A stretch of 64,000 nt of DNA from Verrucomicrobiota bacterium (GCA_021772615.1 JAJFLQ010000040.1:124001-188000); one strand, 5' to 3'; counted from the stretch's first letter, positions 25,272 through 34,975 are shown. Program-made: numbers and translations. Notes: generated from the sequence alone by a model not told the origin.

Positions 25272-28200
25272 ATGAAATATATCCAGGCAATCGCAACTCT
25301 CTTTCTCGTGTTCGGCGGGTGTTTCCAGATAAGGTATGGGTATCGCTTGTATCGTGAAAAACTCGAGACGCGATACAATTATACAGTGGCCAGGTTCGGG
25401 CCGTTCCGGTTCAAGTCCGGACTGGCAGGGATCTTCGTAATGATGTCCGCAGTTGTCTGGCCAATCGCCGCGACAGCCGTTCTGATTCATCTCAGCGCCG
25501 GTGAGCCGGCGATGCGTCGCACGCCGCCCGATCCTGTCCGCAACGCGGAACCCGTAAAAACCGATCAGGATACGTCCACAAGTCCGCAAGAGGCCATTCC
25601 CGACGCATTCCTGATGGCGATCGAAGCCGGCGATACCGATCGCGTATCCGAATTGCTGACATCGCATTCGCTTGAGTTGATGAACGTCTCCGACGCAGCG
25701 GGTCTGACGCCGGTGCATATCGCCGCACGAGAAGGCCACCAGGATGTCGTCGAGTTGCTTCTCAAGCAAGGGGCGGTCTACAACATGCGGAATATTCTTG
25801 GCGCGACGCCGGCGTCCGTCACGATCAAACACGATCTCCGGAGTACGCGGGAGCTGATTCGGCAGTCGGAAGCGTTTTACGCAGCTGTTGAAGCCGGCGA
25901 TATCGAGAAGATTCGGCGTTTGTTAAAGACGCCCCCGAAGAATCGATCGGCAGGACCTACTCCGCTTCACATGGCTGCTGCTGGCGGCCATAAGGGAATC
26001 GTTCGAATCCTGTTGCGGCACGGGCTTGGCAGAGATCAGGTCGACGAAGCCGGCGCAACGCCATTGCACCATGCGGTGCGTAACGGGCATGCAGATGTCG
26101 TAAAGCTCTTTTTGAAATTCCCCGACCTAGTCAATACACCAGACTCGAGCGGCGCAACGTGCGTGCATCTTGCCGCAGCGGCAGGACACACGTCGGTTCT
26201 CGACTTACTCCTGCGGTACGGAGATATAGACGTGAACACCCGACGCAATGATCAGAGCACGGCATTGCACCTTGCTGCTGCAGAAGGCCACGAGTCGGCC
26301 GTGAAACTATTGATTCACGAAGGAGCAGACTTAAACGCGCGGGACGCTACCGGCAATACGCCGCTGCACGGGGCTGCTCAGCGAGGCCATAAGGCCGTCA
26401 CGGAGCAGTTGGTCGGCGGCGGCGCTTTCTTCGACGCGACAAATGTAGATGGAGAAACACCGCTAAGCCTCGCACTGGATGCCGGTCATGCCGAGATAAA
26501 GCGGCACTTGCAGTCGGTCGGAGATTTTAGTGAGGCTGCCGCTGCCGGCCATGCCGAGAAAATATCGAACGTATTGTTGGCAGGTTTTTCCTTTGTGGAT
26601 GCCCGCGATAGTTCATCGCTCACGCCGATACATCGTGCGGTCGACAATGCCCATATCGACGTTGTCGCACTGTTGCTCAAGCACGGTGCAAATCCCAATG
26701 TCACCGATCAATCCGGGTTAACACCGTTGCACTATAGTGCGCGCGCCGGGGCCGACGACATTGCCCGACTTCTGCTTTCAGCGGAAGCAGCTGTTGCGGC
26801 GGTGGACGCCGCCGGCACCACAGCGCTGCATTTCGCCGCGATATCCGGCAGTGTCGCGACGGTGCGGCTGCTGTTGGAGCACGATGCCGCGCCCGACCCG
26901 CGAGATTCAGTCGGCATTAGTCCGATGCATGTCGCCGTAGAGCATGGAAACGCCGACATACTGGACATGTTGGTCTCCCATGGAGCCCGAATCGGCTCGA
27001 CCGACAACAAGGGGGAGACGTTGATGCATCGTGCTGCCCGGGGTGGGCACAGCGCCCTTGTCGAACGAATGATTCGCGCGGGCCTCGACGTGAACGCCCG
27101 GGACAAATTTGGGAACACGCCGCTTCATATGGCAGCGTGGTTCGGTCACGAGGACGCCGCAGACCTGCTTCTCAAGAAGAGTGCGATTTACGACGCACGG
27201 AACAGTATAAGTGGGTCTATTGCACGGGACGAGCATTACAATCCCATGGATGCCGTCGGGTCGACGCCGGAATCGCTGGCGGAAAAGCGATCGATGACCG
27301 GCGTGGTTGCACTCATACAAAAGGTAAAGGCTTTTCACGACACAATACGGATGGGGGATAATACGGCAATGGTCGAACAGCTCCGTGACGCCCGTCCGCT
27401 GTTGATCAATTCGCGCAACGACGACGGGCTTACGCCCCTGCACATCGCCATCTCCGAGGGCAACGAAGAAACCATGCGGCTGCTGCTCAGCAATGGTGCA
27501 CATTACAACGTGAAGAATACGATCGGAGCCTCGCCCGGAAGGCAGGCGGCGTGGTTCGGGCGTAAAGATCTGCTCGCGGTTCTCGACATTATCGATGGCT
27601 TTTTCAAAGCGCTGCATCGCGGTGACCGGGACGTCGTTTCTCAGCTGATAGCAGACCACGGGGCGTTGGTGCTGAACGCCAGGGACGCATTATCGCAAAC
27701 GCCTGTGCACGTTGCCGCTGCGCGAGGTGATCTGGAATTGTTGCGACTTCTTGTCCAACGCGGCGCCGAATTCGACCCCCATACGATTCTTGCGCCGTCG
27801 CCATTGGAATCAGCGACGGAACGCGGTCATGCCCGGGCAGCCGGTCTCTTGCAGCGGCTGGTGAAATTTCATGAGGCCGTCACGGCCAATGATATCGCTG
27901 GGATCGAGGGCTTGTTGGGTGATGCAGATGACGCCCTGTTGTTGGCCAATTCGATTGCATCGGCCGGTCGGTATCCGATCCATACGGCTGCAGCAAGCGG
28001 ATCATTGCCGGTATTGAACGCCTTGATCGCGGCCGGTTGCGATCTGAATGCCGTTGATCCCGATGGCGCAACCGCTTTATATCTCGCTGCAAAAAATGGC
28101 CGTGTTGATGCCGTCGAACGATTGCTCGGTATTGCGGGTATCGATGTAATGCATGGTGACAAAAAGGGATCTACCGCTATGCACGCGGCCGCACGGAAGG

Positions 28201-28712
28201 GCAATGTCGATGTGCTGCGATTGCTGGTTTCAACAGATGACAGCCGATTGCACGTTACCGACGATCAACGCAACACACCGTTGCATGTCGCCGCGGAACA
28301 AGGCCATATTAAGGCTATTGAATTCCTGCTTGGACATGGCGCGGCGTACAATCAGCCCAACGCTCTGGGGGTCACGCCGATGTATCGGGCGAAGCGCGCC
28401 GGGCATACGGTTTTGACGACGTTTCTGGAGGCGGTCGAGGGCGTATTCAGCGCTGCTGCAACCGGGGACCGCACAAAAATGTCGGCGATACTCGAGGCGC
28501 GCGGTTCCGCGATTGGGAAAATCAGGAATGCCAGGCTTGAAACGCCGCTTCACGTTGCCGCTGGGGCGGGGCATTTGGAGGTCGTAACCTTCCTCGTTGC
28601 GAGTGGGGCGCCGACTGATTCCACTGATTTGGACGGCCATGATCCGGCAACTGTGGCGCGCGAAAAAGGGCACGACAACATCGCGTCATATCTTGATTCT
28701 GCCGGTAAATGA
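25272..28712 (+). CDS. Large membrane-anchored ankyrin-repeat protein
   Basis: 1146 residues from the ATG at 25272, which has GGAG four bases upstream; the track start 15 codons earlier is less likely. The N-terminus has two hydrophobic segments (MKYIQAIATLFLVFGG and GIFVMMSAVVWPIAATAVLI) with a basic loop between. About 25 ankyrin repeats follow (GLTPVHIAAREGHQDVVELL type), some degenerate. The repeats form larger blocks, each ending with a Tyr-Asn-rich unit and a GD-containing helix (for example FYAAVEAGD, FFKALHRGD, VFSAAATGD). Ankyrin arrays mediate protein binding. The function is unknown; topology suggests membrane tethering. It is alone on the plus strand and converges on the glycosyltransferase gene. 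Confidence 0.88.
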   Translation: MKYIQAIATLFLVFGGCFQIRYGYRLYREKLETRYNYTVARFGPFRFKSGLAGIFVMMSAVVWPIAATAVLIHLSAGEPAMRRTPPDPVRNAEPVKTDQDTSTSPQEAIPDAFLMAIEAGDTDRVSELLTSHSLELMNVSDAAGLTPVHIAAREGHQDVVELLLKQGAVYNMRNILGATPASVTIKHDLRSTRELIRQSEAFYAAVEAGDIEKIRRLLKTPPKNRSAGPTPLHMAAAGGHKGIVRILLRHGLGRDQVDEAGATPLHHAVRNGHADVVKLFLKFPDLVNTPDSSGATCVHLAAAAGHTSVLDLLLRYGDIDVNTRRNDQSTALHLAAAEGHESAVKLLIHEGADLNARDATGNTPLHGAAQRGHKAVTEQLVGGGAFFDATNVDGETPLSLALDAGHAEIKRHLQSVGDFSEAAAAGHAEKISNVLLAGFSFVDARDSSSLTPIHRAVDNAHIDVVALLLKHGANPNVTDQSGLTPLHYSARAGADDIARLLLSAEAAVAAVDAAGTTALHFAAISGSVATVRLLLEHDAAPDPRDSVGISPMHVAVEHGNADILDMLVSHGARIGSTDNKGETLMHRAARGGHSALVERMIRAGLDVNARDKFGNTPLHMAAWFGHEDAADLLLKKSAIYDARNSISGSIARDEHYNPMDAVGSTPESLAEKRSMTGVVALIQKVKAFHDTIRMGDNTAMVEQLRDARPLLINSRNDDGLTPLHIAISEGNEETMRLLLSNGAHYNVKNTIGASPGRQAAWFGRKDLLAVLDIIDGFFKALHRGDRDVVSQLIADHGALVLNARDALSQTPVHVAAARGDLELLRLLVQRGAEFDPHTILAPSPLESATERGHARAAGLLQRLVKFHEAVTANDIAGIEGLLGDADDALLLANSIASAGRYPIHTAAASGSLPVLNALIAAGCDLNAVDPDGATALYLAAKNGRVDAVERLLGIAGIDVMHGDKKGSTAMHAAARKGNVDVLRLLVSTDDSRLHVTDDQRNTPLHVAAEQGHIKAIEFLLGHGAAYNQPNALGVTPMYRAKRAGHTVLTTFLEAVEGVFSAAATGDRTKMSAILEARGSAIGKIRNARLETPLHVAAGAGHLEVVTFLVASGAPTDSTDLDGHDPATVAREKGHDNIASYLDSAGK

Positions 28713-28810
28713 TCGCGAATTACCATCTCGCGCCGTAGCCGGAATACAATCCTCTGCGGACTCGCCGAAACGAAAGTGAGGGTAGTGCGCGGACGTGTCT
28801 ACGCTACGGT

Positions 28811-29977
28811 TCAGCGTTGTTGCTTCTTCTTCTTTAGCGTTGTTTCGTAATCTTGCTCCAGGGTCCTGACCATATACCGCCAATCCCATTTCTCGCGGAC
28901 GTGCTCCCGACCCGCCGCACCCATGCGATGTCGTTGCTCCGGATTCTGGAGCAACGTCAACAGGGCTGTGGCCACAGCGTTGGCATCACCCGGTTCACAG
29001 AGAAATCCCGTTTTCCCGTCCAGAATCACTTCTGGTGTTCCATCTAAAGCAAAACCTACCGCCGGTTTAGCAGCCGCCAGCGCCTGAACGACAGCGCGGG
29101 GAAGCCCCTCGCGTAGCGACAGGTGCACGAGTGTATCCATCAGCCCTACGTATCGGGGAATGTCCTCCGGCGAGACCAGGCCCGAAAGTACGACGTTACG
29201 CTGGAGACCCAATGTCTCTACCTGTTGCTCGATTTCCCGCCGCAGAAGGCCGTCGCCGACGATGAGAAACTGTACATCTGGAATCGCTGCTGTGATCACT
29301 GGCATCGCCTCGAGCAGGTAGTCGTAACCCTTATATTCGAATAAGCGCGCGATTTTTCCGATCACCGGTGCGCCGGGCCGCAATCCCAGCTCTTCGGCCA
29401 GTTTGTCGTCACGATGACTATTCAGATACGGCGAGAGTTCCATACCGCTGTAGACAGTCTTGTACGTCGCCCTTTTGCCAATTTTGCTCCCTGCATACAG
29501 GTCTACCATCGCATCGGCCACAGCGTAATTACGGTCACTGTATCGGGCTGCGATGCGTTCGCATACGATGTAAAGCCAGTTTTTCCACCACGACTGGTAG
29601 CGATGGAACGACGGCCCATGGACGGTATGTGCAATAAGGGGCGTGCCGGCTGCTGCCGCCGCTATCCTGCCTATCACGCCCGCTTTCGAGCTGTGTGTGT
29701 GGATGACGTCGAAGTGCTCGTCGCGAAACCATGATGTGAGGGCCCGGTAGGCGGCGAGGTCTTGAGCCGGGCTAATTTCGCGGCGCAATGATGGGATTTC
29801 CACCACACGTAGACCAGACGAGTCGACCGTCTCCAAAAGTTTGCCTTCCGGTCCCGCTGTCGGGCCGGTGGCGAGGACGGCATCGTGCCCGTTTTCGACA
29901 TGTCCCATGGCGGAAAACAACGTATTCTCCTGGGCCCCGCCGATGATCATACGGGTGATAACGTGGCAGATTTTCAT
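28811..29977 (-). CDS. Family 4 glycosyltransferase
   Basis: 388 residues with both GT-B Rossmann domains. N-terminal: KICHVITRMIIGGAQENTL, the usual glycine-rich start, and DVIHTHSSKAGVIGR. C-terminal: IGKIARLFEYKGYDYLLEAM, FLIVGDGLLRREIE, and LSLREGLPRAVVQALAAAKP, the EX7E region (Glu in REG; the second Glu position carries Gln-Ala-Leu), then GKTGFLCEPGD. It ends in a lysine-rich tail (LKKKKQQR). It transfers a sugar in the cytoplasm. The gene lies outside the main EPS run, downstream of tRNA-Leu, and converges with the ankyrin gene, so its target polymer is unclear. Confidence 0.93.
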   Translation of the reverse strand: MKICHVITRMIIGGAQENTLFSAMGHVENGHDAVLATGPTAGPEGKLLETVDSSGLRVVEIPSLRREISPAQDLAAYRALTSWFRDEHFDVIHTHSSKAGVIGRIAAAAAGTPLIAHTVHGPSFHRYQSWWKNWLYIVCERIAARYSDRNYAVADAMVDLYAGSKIGKRATYKTVYSGMELSPYLNSHRDDKLAEELGLRPGAPVIGKIARLFEYKGYDYLLEAMPVITAAIPDVQFLIVGDGLLRREIEQQVETLGLQRNVVLSGLVSPEDIPRYVGLMDTLVHLSLREGLPRAVVQALAAAKPAVGFALDGTPEVILDGKTGFLCEPGDANAVATALLTLLQNPEQRHRMGAAGREHVREKWDWRYMVRTLEQDYETTLKKKKQQR

Positions 29978-30033
29978 GTGCGGGAAGCGAACGCGGCGCA
30001 GTTCATATTAAATCCGGCGCTGCACCAGGAAAG

Positions 30034-30117
30034 TACCGGAGGTGGGGGTCGAACCCACACTCTCTTGCGAGAACTGGATTTTGAGTCCAGCGCGTCTGCC
30101 AATTCCGCCACTCCGGC
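30034..30117 (-). tRNA. tRNA-Leu (anticodon CAA)
   Basis: Read on the minus strand, an 84-nt cloverleaf: acceptor GCCGGAG pairing with CTCCGGT (one G-U), then discriminator A. The anticodon stem is CTGGA/TCCAG with loop CTCAAAA, giving CAA for codon UUG. There is a long variable arm (TCTCGCAAGAGA) as in class II tRNA-Leu, and a T arm GTGGGTTCGACCCCCAC. CCA is not encoded. It lies 56 bp before the GT4 gene start, after rpsU. Confidence 0.97.
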
Positions 30118-30182
30118 AAAAATATAATAATACCCTACCGTCCTGCTCGCGTTTGGCAACGCAATATCGGGCTTATATGTGC

Positions 30183-30213
30183 AAAAAAAAACGCAACTGA
30201 ACGTTGCGTTTTT
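30183..30213 (-). terminator. Rho-independent terminator after rpsU (bidirectional sequence)
   Basis: Perfect 8-bp stem AACGCAAC/GTTGCGTT with a 5-nt loop, flanked by an A-run on the left and a T-run on the right, so on the minus strand the stem is followed by a long U-run. It lies 29-59 bp after the rpsU stop and 66 bp before the tRNA. Confidence 0.93.
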
Positions 30214-30241
30214 GTCTTGTGTTACTATAACGGGAAAATCG

Positions 30242-30424
30242 TTATTTATTGTGTCGCTGACGGGCGGCAGCCCGTTTTGCCATCCGCCGCTTTATCTCAC
30301 TTGGCTTCTCATAGTAGCGGCGGTTACGAATTTCCTTCAATGTACCTTCTTTATCCATCTTCTTCTTCAAGCGGCGGAGCGCCTTTTCGACAGCTTCGCC
30401 TTTCTTCATTCGTACCTCAGACAT
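30242..30424 (-). CDS. rpsU: Small ribosomal subunit protein bS21
   Basis: 60 residues from the ATG at 30424. Sequence MSEVRMKKGEAVEKALRRL and RRYYEKPSEIKRRM are standard bS21, basic and helical, part of the 30S platform involved in initiation. The track start (GTG, 30439) lies too close to the strong Shine-Dalgarno GGGAGGTGAGG at 30434-30444, which fits the ATG better (GAGG ends 9 nt from it). It is 80 bp downstream of the sigma factor gene on the same strand, with a clear terminator after it. Confidence 0.96.
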   Translation of the reverse strand: MSEVRMKKGEAVEKALRRLKKKMDKEGTLKEIRNRRYYEKPSEIKRRMAKRAAARQRHNK

Positions 30425-30433
30425 ACCGGTATT

Positions 30434-30444
30434 CCTCACCTCCC
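30434..30444 (-). promoter_or_regulatory. Strong Shine-Dalgarno sequence deciding the rpsU start
   Basis: Minus-strand GGGAGGTGAGG, nearly complementary to the 16S tail, 9 nt before the ATG at 30424. It overlaps the GTG at 30439, arguing against that upstream start. Many neighbouring genes lack a site this strong. Confidence 0.85.
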
Positions 30445-30504
30445 TTCATACTACGGATACACTTCGCGATCAGGTCTCGCAAGCGTCTTGCATGCCGCCC
30501 CTGC

Positions 30505-31356
30505 TTACGCTTCAACGCCGGTCGGCACCGTTGCCTGCGGAAACTCCTCGTCAATGTATTTCTTAAGCTTCTTTAATGCCAGATTCTGGATCTGCCGTAC
30601 CCGCTCGCGCGTACGTCCGATCTTCTTGCTGACTTCTTCCAGGGTCTTGGGGCGTCCACCATCCAGGCCGAAGCGAAGGATGAGGATTAATTTTTCCCGA
30701 GAATCGAGTTTGTTAATCAGAATCTTTAAGCGCTTCAGCATTTCAAGTCCGCACAGGGTCTCGTCGGGCGTCGATGCGCCGTAGTCGGGAATGATATCCT
30801 GGAAGACGCTGTCTTCGCCCTTCTGGATCGGATCCTGTAGCGAGAATGTACGCAACTCGGCGAGCCTGAGTGCGGATACAGTGCGCTCGCTGAAGTCCAG
30901 GCGGTTTGCAATCTCGTTATCCGTCGGCTCCCGGCCCAGTTCCTCGCTCATCTTGATGCGGGCTGCCTTAATCTTATTGATCTTTCCGGCCGATTGAACA
31001 GGAATGCGGATGGTGCGGCTCTGATTCGACAACGCACGTCGCATCGATTGTTTGATCCACCACGCTGCATAGCTGCTGAATTTTGCTCCCTTGGAGGGAT
31101 CAAATTTCTCAACCGCTTTCATCAGACCGATATTGCCCTCAGAAATCAGATCTACCAGCGGTAACCCGAGTCCTTTGAAGTCATGGGCAATCTTGACCAC
31201 CAGACGCAAGTTGCTCTGGATGAGCTTGCGTCGTGCTTCGCCGTTGCCCTTTGCAATCTCAGCGGCCAAGTCGATTTCCTCTTCTCGCGTAACCAGAGGA
31301 ATTTGGCCGATTTCCTGCATGTATGCCTTCATCGTATCATTTTTTCCGGTAAGCAT
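30505..31356 (-). CDS. Sigma-70 family RNA polymerase sigma factor (group 2-like)
   Basis: 283 residues, lacking region 1.1 and the long non-conserved insert of a housekeeping RpoD. Region 1.2: KAYMQEIGQIPLVTREEEIDLA. Region 2: NLRLVVKIAHDF, DLISEGNIGLMKAVEKFDP and SYAAWWIKQSMRRALSNQSRTIRIP (2.3/2.4). Region 3: GREPTDNEIANRL. Region 4.2 helix-turn-helix: TLEEVSKKIGRTRERVRQIQNLAL. It directs core RNA polymerase to promoters; the length suggests an alternative or general-stress sigma rather than the main one, though some reduced primary sigmas exist. The start has AGGAAG six bases upstream. It is divergent from mfd and upstream of rpsU. Confidence 0.93.
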   Translation of the reverse strand: MLTGKNDTMKAYMQEIGQIPLVTREEEIDLAAEIAKGNGEARRKLIQSNLRLVVKIAHDFKGLGLPLVDLISEGNIGLMKAVEKFDPSKGAKFSSYAAWWIKQSMRRALSNQSRTIRIPVQSAGKINKIKAARIKMSEELGREPTDNEIANRLDFSERTVSALRLAELRTFSLQDPIQKGEDSVFQDIIPDYGASTPDETLCGLEMLKRLKILINKLDSREKLILILRFGLDGGRPKTLEEVSKKIGRTRERVRQIQNLALKKLKKYIDEEFPQATVPTGVEA

Positions 31357-31632
31357 CTAATCTTCCTATTCGTTGGTAATTAATGTTATCCATGAAATTA
31401 TGCGCTGAAATTTCATTTGCGGGGTTTATAGTAAACATACCGCTTCGGATAATTGGTTTACCGCTGGCGACAATTCCCGCACACGCACAAAGTGGCGCGA
31501 CACTGCCGTCCCCCTTTTTTGCAGTTTGCAGGCCTATACGAGCACGTGCAACGCAATTCTTCCCTGTGAAATCAAAGTAGAATCTCTAATATAAGCAAAT
31601 TGTTTGGGGTTTTCAATATCAAAAATTAAATA
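31357..31632. promoter_or_regulatory. AT-rich divergent promoter region between the sigma factor and mfd
   Basis: 276 bp, clearly richer in A+T than the flanking genes, particularly 31380-31450 and 31580-31632. Both genes read away from it. TATAAG at 31590-31595 is a possible -10 for mfd but the -35 is weak. mfd lacks a Shine-Dalgarno (AAAATTAAATAATG). Confidence 0.5.
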
Positions 31633-34600
31633 ATGTCAAGTTTTCACAAAAAAATAGTTGGAAAGTTTGATTTTTTTTCGGGATTAAGCGAGCGGAAGGC
31701 CGAGCTAGTCGTCGATCCCGAAGCGATGTACCTCATTGTGGCATCGTACCTTTCAGCTACCCGGAAGACAGTCGTCGTGATTTGTCCGGACTTGTCAGAT
31801 GCGGAAGCATTGGCCGACGAGATTCGATACAGTCAGGCTTTCTTCGCATATCGCGGAGAAATCATGGTGATGCCCGAGTCGGACAGCCCGATGCCGGGCG
31901 GTAGCGGCGGGCAGGAGGCCGAATGCAGCCGCATTCTTGATCGGACCAGGCGTGTCGGTGGGGTGTATTGTCTTTCCTGTACCGCCTTTATGGCGGCGGC
32001 ACAGGACCCACGGACATTCCGCAGAAATCAGCTGGTGCTGCGGCCGGGGGCGACCAGCTTTCCGCCCGAGCTGCTGGCGGCGAAACTCGTGGAGCGAAAC
32101 TACGACAACGAGGTGCAGGTTACGCAGCCTGGTGAGTTCTCGTGGCGCGGCTGCATCTGCGACGTGTACTCGCCGGTCTACGAGTATCCGATCCGCATCG
32201 AATATTGGGGCGATGAGATCGAGTCGATTCGTTTTTTCGACCCGGCAACACAGCGATCGACCGAGTCGGTGGACCGGTGTCGGATCATTCCCCATGGATC
32301 GCCGAATGCGGCGAACACGTGTTCGTTTGCGGACTATCTGGATCCTGAGCGCACGACCGTGATTACGTGCGCTCCGGATGCGATCGACAGTCACCTCGCG
32401 CGGTACGGTGCGCCGGACGCTGTGGACACGTGGCATAACATGGATGCACGACCGTTTCACCAGATAAACCTGTGCCCGCCGGAATCGGAGGGCACTCCCG
32501 GAAAGAACGCCCCTGTGTATTCGCTTTCGCACCTGGCGTCGTCGTCGATGGACGATCTCCAGGATCAGGGCGAAATTCTCCACCGGCAGTATCTGAAGAC
32601 GCATATCGGACGATGGATCGAGACCGGATACGACGTCGGGATATGTACCGAAAATCAATCGATCTACCAGCGCTTCCGCGAAACGTTGTCGCGGGAGCTG
32701 ACACACGGCTGCGACACGTTGAAGCATATTAAGGCGCCCCTCGCACGCGGTGTGATCGTACCGCGCGAGCGGCTTGTGTTGCTCTCCGAAGCGGAGATTT
32801 TCCAGAGCAAGAAAGCTGCGGCGCGTAAAACGCGGAGCCGTGGTTATCGTACCGATCACATGCTTCGCACCGGCCTGGAACTGCAGTCCGGCGACTTCGC
32901 GGTGCATGCGGTGCACGGCATCTGCCGGTTCGCGGGCGCTCGGATGGAGACCTTTTACGATCGGACTCAGGAGGTGCTTATTCTTGAGTTCGCAGACGAG
33001 ATGACGTTGTACGTTCCGCTGGACCAGGCGTATCTCGTAAGTGCCTATGTCGGTGCGTCGAAGAAGCTTCCAAGGCTCAGCAAAATCGGTTCGGCGACCT
33101 GGAAACGAGCGCGGTACGCAGCATCACGTGCGGTGGCGGATGTGGCTGCTGAATTGATACAGATTCAGGCGGTACGTGATTCCAGCGCGGGATTTGCCTT
33201 TGCCAACCATGACAGCTTCGACGCTCGCGGTTTCGCAGCAGCGTTTTCCTTTACCGAGACGCAGGACCAGGCCACAGCGATCGCGGACGTACTCGGCGAT
33301 ATGGCGATGACGCGGCCGATGGATCGGCTTGTCTGCGGTGATGTTGGATACGGCAAGACCGAGGTTGCAATGCGCGCGGCGTTCAATGCGGTCTTGTCGG
33401 GCAAGCAGGTTGCGGTGTTGGTACCGACAACGGTGCTTGCACAGCAGCATTTTCTTACATTCACGGACCGGTTTAAGGCGGTTCCTGTGATTATCGATGT
33501 ACTGTCGCGATTTCGTACCGGCCGCGAGCAGCGTGTGGCCATCGAACAGCTCGCCGCAGGCGCCATCGACATCATTATCGGCACACACAGGTTGCTGCAG
33601 CGCGACGTGATATTCCGGGATATCGGACTCATTATCATCGATGAAGAGCAGCGGTTCGGTGTAAAGGACAAGGAGAAATTGAAGATGCTGCGCGCCAATG
33701 TCGATGTGCTGACCATGACGGCAACGCCGATTCCGCGTACACTCTACCTGTCGATGGCCGGGCTTCGCGACATGAGCACGATCATGACGGCGCCGTTGGA
33801 GCGTCTTCCAGTGCGTACGATCGTGTCGCAATTCGATCCGAACGTCGTGCACGACGCTATCCGCAACGAGGTGCAGCGGGGCGGCCAGGTGTTTTATCTT
33901 CACAATCGTGTCAGCACCATAGAGTCCGTGGCGAGGAAATTAACGAAGGCGATCCCGGATGTGGTGTTCGACACCGCCCACGGTCGCATGCATGAAGGCG
34001 ATCTTGAGGATGCAATGATTCGTTTTATCGCCGGCAAGACGGACGTGCTCGTTTGCACCACCATTATTGAATCCGGCCTCGACATACCAAACGCCAACAC
34101 GATCATTATCGAGCGGGCGGACCGTTTCGGGCTTGCAGAACTCTACCAGCTGCGTGGTCGGGTAGGGCGATACCGCCGTCAGGCCTATGCGTATCTTCTC
34201 CTTCCTGTCGATGCCATCGTGTTGGACAACGCGCGAAAACGACTCGCAGCGATCCGGCGATATACCGATCTCGGCGCCGGCTTTAAGCTGGCCATGCGCG
34301 ATCTCGAGATTCGCGGCGCCGGGAATATTCTTGGCGCGGAACAAAGCGGTCACATTTCGGCTGTAGGATTTAATCTCTACTGCCAGTTGCTGAAGGAAGC
34401 GGTCGCACGCCTGAAGCAATTGCCGCTGCCGGTTCGTAGCGACATCAGTCTGAATCTCGATTTCCTGGTTTTCGGGAAAACCGACTGCGACCGTCTATCC
34501 GCATGTGTGGCGGCAGACTATATCATCGACAGCGACCTCCGGGTCGACGCGTATCGCAAATTGGGCGGGTTTGCGACCCTCGCCGAGGTTGATGCGTTTG

Positions 34601-34896
34601 CAGCAGAACTTGCCGATCGTTTTGGTCCGCTTCCTGTTGCGGCGGTGAATCTGTTGGTGACTGCCAGGCTGAGAATTCTCGCGGGAAAACATGGCGTGTC
34701 CGCGGTCTCCGTTCGAAATCGCCGTGTATTCATGGAGACTGCGCGCGGATTGGTCAAGGATGAAAACGATCGCATTCCGCGGTTGACATCCGCGCGCCGT
34801 GACGATTTTCTCGTGGAGTTGGTCGCGTTGGTAAGTGTCGTTGACGGGACAATCGTCGCAAGCAGGAGGGGGGATGATTGGGTATCAGCCGGATGA
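31633..34896 (+). CDS. mfd: Transcription-repair coupling factor
   Basis: 1087 residues, near the E. coli length of 1148. In order: UvrB-like N-terminal domains, RNA-polymerase-interacting CarD-like domain (QSGDFAVHAVHGICRFAG, DEMTLYVPLDQAYLVS), superfamily 2 translocase with Walker A GDVGYGKTEVAMRAAF near residue 572, DEEQRFGV motif II near 669, TMTATPIPRTLY motif III, and LRGRVGRYRRQAYAYLL motif VI, then the TRCF C-terminal domain. It releases stalled RNA polymerase and recruits UvrA to lesions. It is divergently transcribed from the sigma factor. No frameshift or missing motif. Confidence 0.97.
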   Translation: MSSFHKKIVGKFDFFSGLSERKAELVVDPEAMYLIVASYLSATRKTVVVICPDLSDAEALADEIRYSQAFFAYRGEIMVMPESDSPMPGGSGGQEAECSRILDRTRRVGGVYCLSCTAFMAAAQDPRTFRRNQLVLRPGATSFPPELLAAKLVERNYDNEVQVTQPGEFSWRGCICDVYSPVYEYPIRIEYWGDEIESIRFFDPATQRSTESVDRCRIIPHGSPNAANTCSFADYLDPERTTVITCAPDAIDSHLARYGAPDAVDTWHNMDARPFHQINLCPPESEGTPGKNAPVYSLSHLASSSMDDLQDQGEILHRQYLKTHIGRWIETGYDVGICTENQSIYQRFRETLSRELTHGCDTLKHIKAPLARGVIVPRERLVLLSEAEIFQSKKAAARKTRSRGYRTDHMLRTGLELQSGDFAVHAVHGICRFAGARMETFYDRTQEVLILEFADEMTLYVPLDQAYLVSAYVGASKKLPRLSKIGSATWKRARYAASRAVADVAAELIQIQAVRDSSAGFAFANHDSFDARGFAAAFSFTETQDQATAIADVLGDMAMTRPMDRLVCGDVGYGKTEVAMRAAFNAVLSGKQVAVLVPTTVLAQQHFLTFTDRFKAVPVIIDVLSRFRTGREQRVAIEQLAAGAIDIIIGTHRLLQRDVIFRDIGLIIIDEEQRFGVKDKEKLKMLRANVDVLTMTATPIPRTLYLSMAGLRDMSTIMTAPLERLPVRTIVSQFDPNVVHDAIRNEVQRGGQVFYLHNRVSTIESVARKLTKAIPDVVFDTAHGRMHEGDLEDAMIRFIAGKTDVLVCTTIIESGLDIPNANTIIIERADRFGLAELYQLRGRVGRYRRQAYAYLLLPVDAIVLDNARKRLAAIRRYTDLGAGFKLAMRDLEIRGAGNILGAEQSGHISAVGFNLYCQLLKEAVARLKQLPLPVRSDISLNLDFLVFGKTDCDRLSACVAADYIIDSDLRVDAYRKLGGFATLAEVDAFAAELADRFGPLPVAAVNLLVTARLRILAGKHGVSAVSVRNRRVFMETARGLVKDENDRIPRLTSARRDDFLVELVALVSVVDGTIVASRRGDDWVSAG

Positions 34897-34975
34897 CAAC
34901 GAACGTCAAGGTCGGCACCGTATCCAGCACGATTTCAACCGTGCAGGGAATCATCCTCGTGGTCGCGTACGGGCT

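Noticed and set aside
26907-27659. 250-codon ORF on the minus strand
   Set aside because: Antisense to the ankyrin protein and without recognisable features; the plus-strand repeats are well defined.
30034-30117. tRNA-Leu as an integration site for a mobile island
   Set aside because: I see no second copy of the tRNA 3' end, integrase gene or transposase in the window.
31795-32916. 373-codon ORF on the minus strand
   Set aside because: Lies entirely within mfd, whose frame and motifs are unbroken; composition is that of an antisense shadow.
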